DNA of 64,000 bases from Diadophis punctatus similis (Eukaryota > Chordata > Lepidosauria > Squamata > Dipsadidae), in contig JALIGW010000062.1 of NCBI GenBank assembly GCA_023053685.1, positions 558,001 through 622,000 on the forward strand, written 5' to 3'. Each line of letters starts with the position of its first letter. Position 1 is the first letter of the stretch. The notes below the pieces were generated by a model. That model made no database searches. It was not told the DNA's origin and saw only the letters and a program-made list of their open reading frames with translations. Shown piece by piece: positions 12,200 to 22,500 of this stretch. The position numbers and the translations under genes were made by a program.

Positions 12200-12900
12200 A
12201 AGCTAATCCAGCCCTGGCTTCCCGCGGGCCTAGCTGCCGGGCGCCGCTCCCTCGGGCCGAAAGAGGCTGCAGCTGCCCCAACCTGACCGACGGTGCGGGT
12301 CTCACCTGCTCAAAGCCGCTACGGCTGGAGGAGCGCTTAGGAACCCTCGGCAGGAAGAGGGGAAGGGAACACGCCGGATGACGGACCAGGAAGTGACGTC
12401 ACGCACGGCCTTAATGAAACCGGAATTACAACCACCATTTTCCCGTCTGAGGAAAGAGAAAGCCACACCTATGGGGCAAACAATCGCGTAGGCTCCGCCC
12501 TCCTGCCCATGCGTCGGCCAATGCGCTGTTCACTTTCTTTTCCGGGCTTTGCCAATCTGCGGCCGCGGGGCATCATCCAATAGCGGCGCACAACGAGAGG
12601 GAGCGAGCCCGTGTGGTATGAACACGTGATGTCTTGGGAACAGCCAAGCAGGAAGAAAAGAAATAGAAAGGGGAGGTTGCAACGTGTGACGGTAGCCAAT
12701 GAACGGAGAGGACGCAATCCTCCCGGGGCGCTTCCAGAAGGAGAGGTTCAGTCCGCGCGATCTCCCGCGGCAGACGGTTGGGTTCTATCGCATGTCGTAG
12801 AAGAGACCGAACTGTCACGTAGAGGCTCCCCATTCAAGGGCAACCCTCCACGGCCTCATTAGACGATGCGGAGCGAACCGGCGTACCACGCAGGGTTTTT
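12200..12900 (-). promoter_or_regulatory. CpG-island promoter with a possible non-coding first exon
   Basis: A CpG-rich block with four CCAAT boxes in either orientation (about 12517, 12549, 12575 and 12696), a TGACGTCA CRE at about 12393 and CACTTCC-type ETS motifs. On the minus strand, sequence from about 12400 ends in GAGCAG at 12309 followed by GTGAGACC, a good donor. It is downstream of ENTR1 and upstream of the SNAPC4 exon on the same strand, so it is the likely SNAPC4 promoter. This is inferred from position only. The plus direction could start a second, unseen transcript. Confidence 0.55.
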
Positions 12901-12949
12901 TGGGAGAAAATAGGAGCGCTGCCTCTGAATAGAAGCAAACTAAACTTAA

Positions 12950-13800
12950 TTGATTGATAGATTGGGAATGATCATAGGACCATTGATTTTTAGTAGATTA
13001 AGTTAATTGATTGTTTAATTATAGGGATACCTACTAGAAAAAATGATAGATTGTTTAGCTAACTAACCCATCTGACTAATAGATTGATCAACCTATAATA
13101 GAGTGATTAGCCATCTGACTAATAGATTGAATAGAATCCATCTGACCAATAGATTGATCAACCGATAATAGAGTGATTAGCCAACTCACATCTGATAGAT
13201 AGACTGGGACAACTGATTATAGTAAAATAAAGTAGTAAATAGTAAGTAGAATAAGATAGCAAGAAGCAGTAATATAAGTAGTGAAGAGTAAGTAGAACAG
13301 GACAGTAAGAAGCAAAATAAGCTAATTGATAGACGGGGACAACTGATTGTAGTATTAAAAAAAGTAGTAAACAGTAAGAAGAATAAGATAGTAAGAAGTA
13401 GTAAAATAAACAGTAAATAGTAAGTAGAACAAGATAGTAAGAAGCAAAATAAGTTAAATAGTAAGCAGGATAACTTAGTAAAAAGCAAACAGAATAAGTA
13501 AAATAAGATAGTAAATAGTAAGTAGAACAAGTAAGAAAGATTGAGACCACCTACTGTAGTAGAATAAAATAGTTAATAGTAAGTAGAATAAATTAGCAAG
13601 AAACAAGTAGAATAAGCAGAATAAGTAGTAAATAATAAGTAGAATAAGCGAGCAGAATAAGCAAATTGATAGACTAACGGACAATAGGAAATCTTCTAGT
13701 AACCACACACCCACACTCTACACACTCACAGACAAGGGAAACTTACTAGTAACTCCACACTCCCACACTCTACACTCCTACTCTCACCCCCAACCAAAAA
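12950..13800 (+). repeat. Repeat-rich 5-prime leader of the CR1 element
   Basis: AT-rich sequence made of irregular short units around AATAGTAAGTAGAATAAG, preceded by units with GATTGATAGATTG and CCATCTGACTAATAG. It is followed at 13690-13795 by two rough copies of a unit with CCCACACTCTACAC. It runs straight into ORF1 of CR1, so I read it as the element's 5-prime region; its left border is not certain. Confidence 0.5.
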
Positions 13801-13809
13801 GCCACACAC

Positions 13810-14826
13810 ATGGATCAAGGAACAGACTCCATTGTGACATGCAGAACATGCTTCATGTACACGCTTATGCCCACAGAAAACCATAACTACACATGCACCA
13901 AATGCAAACTAATCAAATTACTAGAAAAAAAAATTGAAGACCTGGAGAAAAGCCTAAACACCCTGAAACTCAACCAACAAAACGAGAAACCCCAAACCCC
14001 ACAAAAAGAACACACACAAAAAGAACACAAAAATGACCAAGCAACTTCCACTTCGGCTAACCCCTCGGAGGAAGAAAGCAGATGGACACATGTCACCAAC
14101 AGAAAAAAATACAAACCAAACACAAAACCACTGTCCAAACCAACCCACCCAGACCCAACCCCACTGGCTCTAAGCAACCAATACCATGGACTTCCAATAG
14201 AAAATAACGCACAGACACACAAAAAAGAAACACCAGAAAGAACCCTCAACAGAGCAGCAGCATCAAACACCACAATGACAAAGAAAGAAACTCCTCAAAC
14301 AACTCCAGGCAAAAAGAAAAGGCGAGTACTGGTAATAGGAGATTCAATCCTCAGAGGAACCGAACCCGCCATCTGTAGACCAGATAACCAATCCAGAGAG
14401 GTATGCTGCCTCCCAGGAGCCAAAATCATAGACGTAGCAGAGAAAGTAACTGAAATAATAAAACCCACAGACTATTACCCCCTACTATTACTCCACGTAG
14501 GAACAAATGACACAAAAAAGAACTTGAAAGCAATACAGAACGACTATGAGCAACTAGGCAAGAACGTCAAAAACCTAGGTGCGCAAGTAGTCTTCTCATC
14601 CATACTACCAACAAGAGGACAACACCCAGCAAGGGAACAAAGAATCCTACAAGTAAACCACTGGCTAAAAGGTTGGTGTCGCCAAAAAAACTTTGGATTT
14701 CTGGACCATGGACTGTACTACCTCCAAGATGGACTTTTGGCAAGGGATGGGTTACACCTCACAAAGACTGGGAAGAATGTCTTCGGAAAAAGACTGGCCC
14801 AACTTGTCAGGAGGGCTTTAAACTAA
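13810..14826 (+). CDS. CR1 ORF1 protein (zinc motif, coiled coil, esterase)
   Basis: 338 residues. The N-terminus has a CxxC-x14-CxxC motif (C11, C14, C29, C32). A basic-acidic helical stretch follows (LIKLLEKKIEDLEKSLNTLK, about 35-55) that could form a coiled coil, then a polar linker. The last half is an SGNH/GDSL-type esterase domain: GDSILRG with the likely nucleophile Ser179, HVGTNDT near 230-235 and DGLHLT near the C-terminus (D313, H316). Esterase-bearing ORF1 proteins are typical of CR1 and L2-like LINEs, where they bind RNA and perhaps membranes during retrotransposition. The ATG at 13810 is the first in the frame and follows the CA-rich leader. The last 154 bases overlap the start of the ORF2 frame. 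Confidence 0.85.
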   Translation: MDQGTDSIVTCRTCFMYTLMPTENHNYTCTKCKLIKLLEKKIEDLEKSLNTLKLNQQNEKPQTPQKEHTQKEHKNDQATSTSANPSEEESRWTHVTNRKKYKPNTKPLSKPTHPDPTPLALSNQYHGLPIENNAQTHKKETPERTLNRAAASNTTMTKKETPQTTPGKKKRRVLVIGDSILRGTEPAICRPDNQSREVCCLPGAKIIDVAEKVTEIIKPTDYYPLLLLHVGTNDTKKNLKAIQNDYEQLGKNVKNLGAQVVFSSILPTRGQHPAREQRILQVNHWLKGWCRQKNFGFLDHGLYYLQDGLLARDGLHLTKTGKNVFGKRLAQLVRRALN

Positions 14827-17753
14827 AATCACGAGGGGAGGGTGACCAATCCACAGGACCCCTGGGGCCCAACTCCAAGAATGGACCCCAAGCAAACAAA
14901 ACAAACAACAAACCAAAAAGGGATGGGGAAGAAAACAAACTCAAACGCCAAACAAGAGACAAAGAAAGAACACCCACAATCAGGCACAAAGAACTCAAAT
15001 GCCTCTACACAAATGCACAAAGCCTAGGGAATAAACAGGGTGAACTTGAAATGTTAATGCACGAAGGTACACATGACATAGTTGGAATAACAGAAACTTG
15101 GTGGGACGAATCACACGATTGGAACACACAGATAAAAGGATACAAACTCTTCAAAAAAACCAGATCACATAAAAAAGGAGGTGGAGTTGCACTGTATATA
15201 AAGGACCACTATGTAGCTACAGAGCTACAAGGAACCAAGGAAGAAAACCCATTAGAATGCATATGGGTCAACATAAAAGAAAAAAAGAACAACACAACAA
15301 TAGGAGTTTACTACAGACCACCAAACCAAACAGAAACAATGGACACCCTTTTTACCAACCAGCTAAAGAACATATGCAAGAAAAACAACATTGTAATAAT
15401 GGGAGACTTCAACTACCCGGACATCAACTGGAAAACCAACTCAGCACCAAGTGAGAAATCTAACAGATTCCTAACCAGCCTAGCCGACAACTTCATTGTC
15501 CAAAAAGTGGAGGAGGGAACTAGAGGGGCAGCCATACTGGATCTAATACTTACAAACAGAGAAGAAACAATAGAAGGAGTCGAAGCTGCGGGAACACTGG
15601 GCGAGAGTGACCACGTAATACTAAAATTCACCATAACGCAAACACAAATAACTGAACATAACGACACCTATATCCCAGACTTTAAAAAAGCTGACTTCAA
15701 TAAACTCAGAGAAAACCTGGGAAAGATCTCTTGGATGGAAGTACTAAAGGGTAAAACAACTCAAGAAGCCTGGGAGATCCTGAAAAACACGATCATAAAA
15801 GCCCAGAACACCACAATACCGATGAGGAAGAAAAACAAGAAATCCAAAAGGAAACCAGCATGGCTAAACAAAAATCTCACCGATAAACTGAATGAAAAAA
15901 AAGATAAATACAAAAAATGGAAAGAGGGGCACATAACCAAGGCAGAGTACCAACAGACAGCCAGAATCTGTAAAGAAACAATCAGGACAGCAAAGGCCCA
16001 GAATGAACAAAGACTCGCAACAAAAGTCAAAGACAACAAAAAAAGCTTCTTCCAACACATTAACAACAAGAAAAAAATCAAAGAAACAGTTGGTCCACTA
16101 AAGAGAGAAGACGGCAAAGAAGTAACAGGCAACACAGACAAAGCAGAGCTACTGAACACATTCTTCGCATCAGTCTTCACACAAAAGGAAACTGCAGCTC
16201 AACTACCCAGCAACACAAATATAAAAAACAGATTCGAAGCAAGACTCAACCTAAGCAAAAATACAGTAAGAGATCACCTATCTGAACTTAACGAATACAA
16301 AGCACCAGGACCAGACGGATTACATCCCAGAGTCCTAAAGGAACTGGCAGAAGTCATTTCAGAACCACTGCACCACATCTTCCACAAATCCTGGAACACA
16401 GGGGAACTCCCTGTGGACTGGAAAAGAACTGACGTGGTCCCCATCTTCAAAAAAGGTAAAAAAACAGACCCCGGAAACTACAGACCAATCAGCCTAACAT
16501 CAATACCTGGGAAAATACTGGAAAAAATAATTAAAAACCAGATCTCCCATCATCTAAAAACAAACCAAGTAATAACCAACAGCCAACATGGATTTGTTAA
16601 GAACAAGTCATGCCAAACCAACCTCATTTCATTCTTCAACACTGTGACCAAATTAGTAGACCAGCGTAATGCAGTAGACATAATATACCTGGACTTTAGC
16701 AAAGCATTTGACAAAGTAGACCACAACCTACTCCTTCATAAGCTAGAAAAAAGCGGGATAGACAGCTACACAACCAGATGGATTAACAATTGGCTGACCA
16801 ACCGTACCCAGCGAGTAGTCCTCAATGGCTCTAAGTCCACATGGAGAGAAGTAAGCAGTGGGGTACCACAAGGTTCCGTCCTAGGCCCAGTACTCTTCAA
16901 TATCTTTATAAATGACCTAGATGAGGGAATAGCAGGAGAACTAACCAAATTTGCAGATGACACCAAGCTGGCGGGAGTAGCAAACACCCCAGACGACAGA
17001 CTCAAAATCCAGAGGGACCTCGACAGACTCGAACACTGGGCCCAAACCAATAAAATGAAATTTAACACAGAGAAAAGTAAAATTCTGCACCTAGGCAAGA
17101 AGAATCAAAAATACACATACAAACTGGGTGAAACCACACTCAATAGCAGCGATTGCGAAAGGGATCTCGGAGTCCTAGTAGACAGCCAACTAAATATGAG
17201 CCAGCAGTGTGCAGCAGCAGCCAAAAAGGCCAACACAGTCCTGAGCTGCATAAATAGAGGGATACAATCAAGGACCAGAGAGGTACTAGTACCACTCTAT
17301 AAAGCCTTGGTCAGACCACACCTAGAGTACTGCATCCAGTTTTGGTCACCACATTACAAAAAAGACATTGAAACTCTAGAGAAAGTGCAGAAGAGAGCAA
17401 CCAGGATGATAAAGGGTCTGGAAAATAAAACATACGAAGAGCGGTTGCAGGAACTGAGCTTGGCCAGTCTAGCGAAGAGAAGGACCAGGGGTGACATGAT
17501 AGCAGTGTTTCAATACTTGAGGGGATGCCACAGAGAGGAGGGGGCCAGGCTGTTCTCTATGGCACCAGAAAGCCAAACAAGGAATAACGGATGGAAGCTG
17601 ACCAAGGAGAGATTCAACCTGGAAGTGAGGAGAAACTTTCTGACGGTGAGAGCGATCAACCAGTGGAACAGCTTGCCAGCGGAGGTTGTGAGAGCCCCAA
17701 CACTTGCGACCTTCAAGGAGAGACTGGACTGCCATCTGTCTCAAATGGTGTAG
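14673..17753 (+). CDS. CR1 ORF2 polyprotein (endonuclease and reverse transcriptase)
   Basis: 1026 residues if read from the ATG at 14673, which lies inside ORF1 in another frame. The endonuclease starts near residue 108 (CLYTNAQSLGNKQ) with GITETWWDESHDW, GGGVALYIK and MGDFNYPDINW, and ends around LGESDHVIL. The reverse transcriptase runs from about residue 540, with APGPDGLHP, NYRPISLTSIPGKILE, YLDFSKAFDKVDH, SGVPQGSVLGP and the catalytic FADDTKL near 760. A CR1-type C-terminal region follows, rich in RRTRGDMI and WNSLP motifs. It nicks target DNA and copies the element RNA there. There is no in-frame ATG between the ORF1 stop and the endonuclease, so either the overlapping ATG or re-initiation at another codon must be used. 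All catalytic motifs are present and no stop interrupts the frame. Confidence 0.9.
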   Translation: MVSPKKLWISGPWTVLPPRWTFGKGWVTPHKDWEECLRKKTGPTCQEGFKLKSRGEGDQSTGPLGPNSKNGPQANKTNNKPKRDGEENKLKRQTRDKERTPTIRHKELKCLYTNAQSLGNKQGELEMLMHEGTHDIVGITETWWDESHDWNTQIKGYKLFKKTRSHKKGGGVALYIKDHYVATELQGTKEENPLECIWVNIKEKKNNTTIGVYYRPPNQTETMDTLFTNQLKNICKKNNIVIMGDFNYPDINWKTNSAPSEKSNRFLTSLADNFIVQKVEEGTRGAAILDLILTNREETIEGVEAAGTLGESDHVILKFTITQTQITEHNDTYIPDFKKADFNKLRENLGKISWMEVLKGKTTQEAWEILKNTIIKAQNTTIPMRKKNKKSKRKPAWLNKNLTDKLNEKKDKYKKWKEGHITKAEYQQTARICKETIRTAKAQNEQRLATKVKDNKKSFFQHINNKKKIKETVGPLKREDGKEVTGNTDKAELLNTFFASVFTQKETAAQLPSNTNIKNRFEARLNLSKNTVRDHLSELNEYKAPGPDGLHPRVLKELAEVISEPLHHIFHKSWNTGELPVDWKRTDVVPIFKKGKKTDPGNYRPISLTSIPGKILEKIIKNQISHHLKTNQVITNSQHGFVKNKSCQTNLISFFNTVTKLVDQRNAVDIIYLDFSKAFDKVDHNLLLHKLEKSGIDSYTTRWINNWLTNRTQRVVLNGSKSTWREVSSGVPQGSVLGPVLFNIFINDLDEGIAGELTKFADDTKLAGVANTPDDRLKIQRDLDRLEHWAQTNKMKFNTEKSKILHLGKKNQKYTYKLGETTLNSSDCERDLGVLVDSQLNMSQQCAAAAKKANTVLSCINRGIQSRTREVLVPLYKALVRPHLEYCIQFWSPHYKKDIETLEKVQKRATRMIKGLENKTYEERLQELSLASLAKRRTRGDMIAVFQYLRGCHREEGARLFSMAPESQTRNNGWKLTKERFNLEVRRNFLTVRAINQWNSLPAEVVRAPTLATFKERLDCHLSQMV

Positions 17754-17834
17754 GAATTCCTGCTTGAGCAGGGGGTTGGACTAGATGACCTACAAGGTCC
17801 CTTCCAACTCTAATAATAAATCTAAATCTAAACA

Positions 17835-18238
17835 AGCCATGGCTTGCTTAATCATGATTTGTGGCGGGACTCAGAGAACCACGAACAGGAAAACGACTTC
17901 TGGGCCCAGTACGTGTGAGCTCACCCAGACAACCATAATCTAGGCTTGAAATCCGAATATTTGCATTAATGGGATTGAGGAAAGCCAAGAGAGGGATCCC
18001 AAAATGCCACTAGGAGATCAGAGTATTAAAAAGATTAAACGGGAGAAATTACACCAGTGTGATTTTCTGTAAAAATTATGCAGTGCCAAGATTTGAGAAA
18101 ACACTGTGGACTGTTTTAACATTTTTCCTTGATGAACTTGAGGCCAATTTTAACAGATGGCTGAATCCTTCAAGTCAAGAAGTTCATGAGATTTACGGAA
18201 GTCAAAACACTACACAACTACTCCAGAACCAACCTTAA
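17835..18238. other. No gene recognised
   Basis: Unique-looking sequence downstream of CR1. It includes a piece with CATGGCTTGCTTAATCATG, resembling a common intronic repeat also visible near 20700-20750, but I cannot name it. Confidence 0.35.
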
Positions 18239-18355
18239 CTGGAGCTGGATGCATTACCTTAATTAGTACGAAAATTATTAAGAAAATTATTTCTTAAAGG
18301 ATACTAATTAAAATAATACATCCAGCTCCAGTATCCTTTAAGAAAATTATTTATT
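18239..18355. repeat. Nested inverted repeats
   Basis: CTGGAGCTGGATGCATTACC at the left faces a copy with ATACATCCAGCTCCAG at about 18315-18331. Within and beyond this, TTTCTTAAAGGATAC faces GTATCCTTTAAGAAA. The two palindromes overlap, so the stretch can fold in two ways. Confidence 0.7.
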
Positions 18356-18734
18356 GAATGACTTAATCCCAAGATTGATGTCTCTGGCACTTCTCAGTGG
18401 GTGGCAATGAAAGCTTTGGGTTGCTTAATTCTTTTTTGATCAGTTTCTTTCTGGGATTTTAGGTAACAACTCTGGTTCATCCACACATACACTACTTTCA
18501 AAATGCTCCCATCATTGTAAAACAGCTTCTGTCCATTAGCACTACTAAACCACTGCTATGAACTGGAAAAGAGGTGCATTTTATATATTTATGTGGCTGC
18601 CAATCTTACAAAAATGTGATTCTGGGCAGCATTTAACAAAACCAAATATATGAAAGCAGTCATCATAAAAAACAAAAATATAAAAATATATTTATGTGCA
18701 CTCCGAACACACAGGCAGCAGATGGAAACTTCAG

Positions 18735-19567
18735 CCCAAAAAAGAGGTCAGTCACAGTGGTATATAATCCTTCCAGAACCAATCCTTAAAGAGGAGGAAT
18801 TTGCTTACAGACCTGGATTTCACCAGGATTGAAAAAAAACAAAATATAAAATATAAGCCAAACCAAACTCCATACTTGCAGTTTCATTTTATTTTAAAAA
18901 ATAATACTATTACAAAACCTGGAGAAATTAAAAAGCTTCAAAACTCTATATTCAGAAGATTAAATCTTGGATCATTCTCTATGCAAAAGCAATAAAAGAT
19001 TTTATTGCACCTGTACAACAGCTGGTTTTCAAGAAAAGTGATTTCTATCAAGAAGACAGATTTTTTAATAATATCTGTGTGCTCGAGGACAACTCTGACT
19101 GGCAGCCATGTTAAATAAGAAATATATTCCTGACTAGACTTTTAAAGCAATCTCTAAATGAGCAGCCAGCCAGTGAAGTGGGGAAATATTTAGTTATCTT
19201 TGCACATTATGAAAGACTTTCCATTGAGCAATCCAGATGTAGTAACTAAGAGCTGCAACTTCTTAACAGTCTCAGAAGTTAATCACAGCGCAAAGCCATT
19301 GAAAAGAATCCAGCTTCCAATTTAGTTTTCTCCAAGAATGAGAGGTAATAGATTCTCAGGGGCTTCCTTGTGATGGTATCTCAGATATTTTGTCTAGAGA
19401 CCTCAGAAGGTCAGCCACAAGCTGCAGTTCTTCTGCACCAGAAAGCAGCTGCCTAGAAGGAACACAAGATGGGGATAAGCACAATGGTGACAACTACGTT
19501 GCTGCCTTGCAGGGATTCAGGCAGACCCAGCTTGTTCAATTCTATATTCTCTTACACCCAGCTCTCT
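18735..19567. repeat. Duplicated block A (right copy), matching 1-830
   Basis: It contains the last exon and 3-prime UTR of the complete ENTR1 gene. It carries the same microdetails as the left copy but some indels, for example an extra AAGTTAATCACAGC-like stretch near 19277 and the removal of a few bases. Confidence 0.85.
19001..19006 (-). terminator. ENTR1: Probable poly(A) signal of ENTR1
   Basis: AATAAA on the minus strand (TTTATT on the plus strand), about 350 bases beyond the stop codon of ENTR1. The duplicate at 267-272 keeps it. Confidence 0.6.
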
Positions 19568-22500
19568 CTGGTGGTCCACTGTATTCCCTAGCATCTGCTA
19601 TTTTGGAGCGGAAAACTCAAAACTTTAAATAGGCTAATTTAATGTAAAACTCCATGTTTTTCCACCCTCCCCCAAAAAACCCTAAGGAAACAAGAAACCC
19701 CATCTCTATCCTCTTTGAGTTCACAAATGTACCCTCTTGGCATCACAGGCCCAGCCTCCATGCCTCAAGCACTGCCCCCCCCCCAACCAAATGTGAGCCA
19801 CTACAATAGGGGTGTCAAACTGGCAGCCCGCGGGCTGGATGCGTCGCATGCAGGCCACGCCCACCCCAGCTCCGCAAAGGCAAAAACCCACCGCGATACG
19901 TCACGTGACGCAATCGAGTTTGACACCCCTGCCGTTGTCAAGCTTTTCTGCCCTGACCTCGTTTTCCAGTCATTTTGGATTCCTCCAAGATTAAAAATTT
20001 GGGGAGTCAAGTGTCTGCTTCAGAATAATCTGTACACCCCTATAGAAATAAATGCACCTGAATGATACTTTAGCAGCTGGCTGGCTGAAGCCAAAATCAA
20101 TTAAGCTGGAAAACGATGGTTTGTAAAGTCCACGTTATCTTTTTATTATTTATTTATTTATTTATTTTGGGATTCTTATAGGCCGCCCTACTCCCTGGGG
20201 ACTTCCCTAGCTATAAAGAGTGAACTTTTATGTTGTAAGCGATGTAATTCAGAATTACACGGAGTAGCTACCACATTGAAGCCAAAGGGCAGAACTTAAC
20301 CTTGCTATATTTAGCAAGTTAGAAGTGTTCTGAAGACACACACAGACACACACACACAAAAGTAGGAATTAACGTACCAACACCTGGGAAAGGCTATTCA
20401 TGCTATTTCGCTATTTCGCAATTTATTTAAACTCCAGGACCATTTTTAAAAAAGCATCCATTCGAACAGAAAGGTTTATTGTTTATTTATATCCCACCTT
20501 TATTATTTTTATAAACAACTCAAGGTGGGGAACACATCTAATTACTCCTTCTTACATCAAACTACCCTGTGAGGTGAGTTAGGCCGAGAAAGGGACTGGC
20601 CCAAGCTCACCCAACTGGCTTTCATGGCTAAAGTGGGATATACTACAAACCCTCAAATTGGCCAGTTGCATATGCACTACTGAGTTCTAACTGGGTTTGC
20701 TTTGGTTTAGCCCCGATTAAGCCAATTGTGGCTTGCTAAACAAGACTTAGCATCTTGTATGAATTCCGTGTTTTCATCTGCTTTTCATCTGCTACTCAAG
20801 ACTTACTTGATGGATGATTTAGATCTCGCGATCACAGCCAGGAGATTCTGCAAGGCAACATCTGCATTTTGCTTGACTAGAGTCAGGTTTTCTACATGGC
20901 CAGACTTCAAGGCTTTGTTCTCCGATTTGTAGCTTTCCATCTGAACCTTCATGTAAGCAGAGAAGCGTTTATTAGTCGCGGACTTCCCAAACGTGTCTTT
21001 TTCACTGTGGTTTTCAAAGCGTGACATGAGCTAAGGGTGTTTCTGGCAGGACGTTCAAGGCCCAGGGAAGACCTCCAAGGTTTACTTCCAAGTAGGTTTA
21101 CATAGGATCAGCTAACTTCACTATATTTTTATTTTAGAAAGCCCCTTTGGGGGGGGAAAAAGGCATGCAGAGGAAACAAGTTGCTTTGCAGAGCGTACCC
21201 TTCTACCTCACTGACTTTTCAAACAGGAACTATTTGTCCTTACAAGGCCTGTAGAGAGCAGGTTTTCCCCATCAGCATTGAGTCAAAATCAGCTTAGAAC
21301 TCAGAGCCACAGCCAGCTAGTATCACAATTCCAGAAAGTGGTGCAGCTGCTAGTTTTAGCTCCCTAGCTGGCTTGGGAAGAAACAGGGCAGAGGGGAGCA
21401 GTTAGAGGCTGTCTGTCTGTCCAGCTGTGCACCTGAACCTCAGCAGCTCTCTATTTTTAAGCGAGGACAATGTGCCTCAGAGAATACTGATGGGACTCTG
21501 CACAATATACTGTATACGAAATCTACACTTGACAGCTCCGATAGAGGTGGGTCTCAACTTACAACCAGTTTCTTAATGACCGTTCAAATTTATGGTCACA
21601 GAATAAAGAAACCCCCTGGCCATTGTAAATGGTCTGCCCTGCCACCCTGTGACTGTGTCACGATGTGAATATTGTCAGCTGTGAGTCTATGCAGGGTGAT
21701 GCACCCCTATCCTAAATATTATAGTACTTTCCAATACAAGCAGAACATGTGATATGTTTCTGCGCATGTCTACATTCCTATCCACCATTAATCACTTCTG
21801 TTGTGCCTTCCCACCTGGAACGTAGCAAAGATGTAGTTTATTCAGGATTCATTGTTTTATATTGTTTTGTACTGAAATAAATATTTTCTATTAGACATTT
21901 AATCTCGGTTTTATTTCTAAGTATTTGAATTCCAAGTAAAAGATCCAATATCGCCTCTACGGGGGCATTCTTCCCTTAACAGACTATAGGTCAGATGCCT
22001 TGCAACCCATCAACTTTATGACCAGTTGCAGTGAATGCAGTCACGTGAATACGATCCATGATGGATTTTGCCAGTTTTCCAGCACAAAATGCCATTTGAA
22101 TGAAGATATTCACTGAATTGACCACAAAGTGTTCACCGGAAGGCAGAGTTCGCTTAACAAGCACCGCCAAAAAAGAAAAAAAGTTAGAAAAACGCTTCCA
22201 GTCACATAGAAGACTTGACTTATGACCAGATTTCCGGTTCCAAATTCAGTTGCAAGTCAAGGACCATCTGTATTTTAACTTCCCCAAGCTCCTTCGGATT
22301 TTTTTATATCTGTCCCATTGGCGTGAGGCCTCACTATGTACCTGAAGTTGCACGTTTTCCTGCTTCAGCTTAATGGCACTGTTTTCTGCTTTCACGGCCC
22401 GTTTCTGGAACAGGAAGCAGAGAAAGGTTTATTTGGGGAGTTGTGGGCAAACACGAGCCACAGTTCTTAATACCGGGAGAGAAGGACCACCACACAGGTA

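Larger units (their letters stand above)
12950..17833 (+). mobile_element. CR1 LINE, full length or nearly so, both ORFs open
   Basis: A CR1-clade non-LTR retrotransposon with leader, ORF1 (13810-14826), ORF2 (14673-17753) and a short 3-prime UTR. The UTR contains GGGGGTTGGACTAGATGACC and CCTTCCAACTC, and ends in repeats of AAATCTAAATCTAAA. That tail region is characteristic of CR1, which ends in short repeats rather than poly(A). It lies between the SNAPC4 promoter region and ENTR1. With two undamaged frames it is the youngest-looking element here. I see no target duplication, as is usual for CR1. Confidence 0.85.

Noticed and set aside
13158..13714. Tyr/Leu-rich minus-strand frames over the CR1 leader
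   Set aside because: They follow from the AATAAG and AGTA repeats on the plus strand; composition-driven, no domain.
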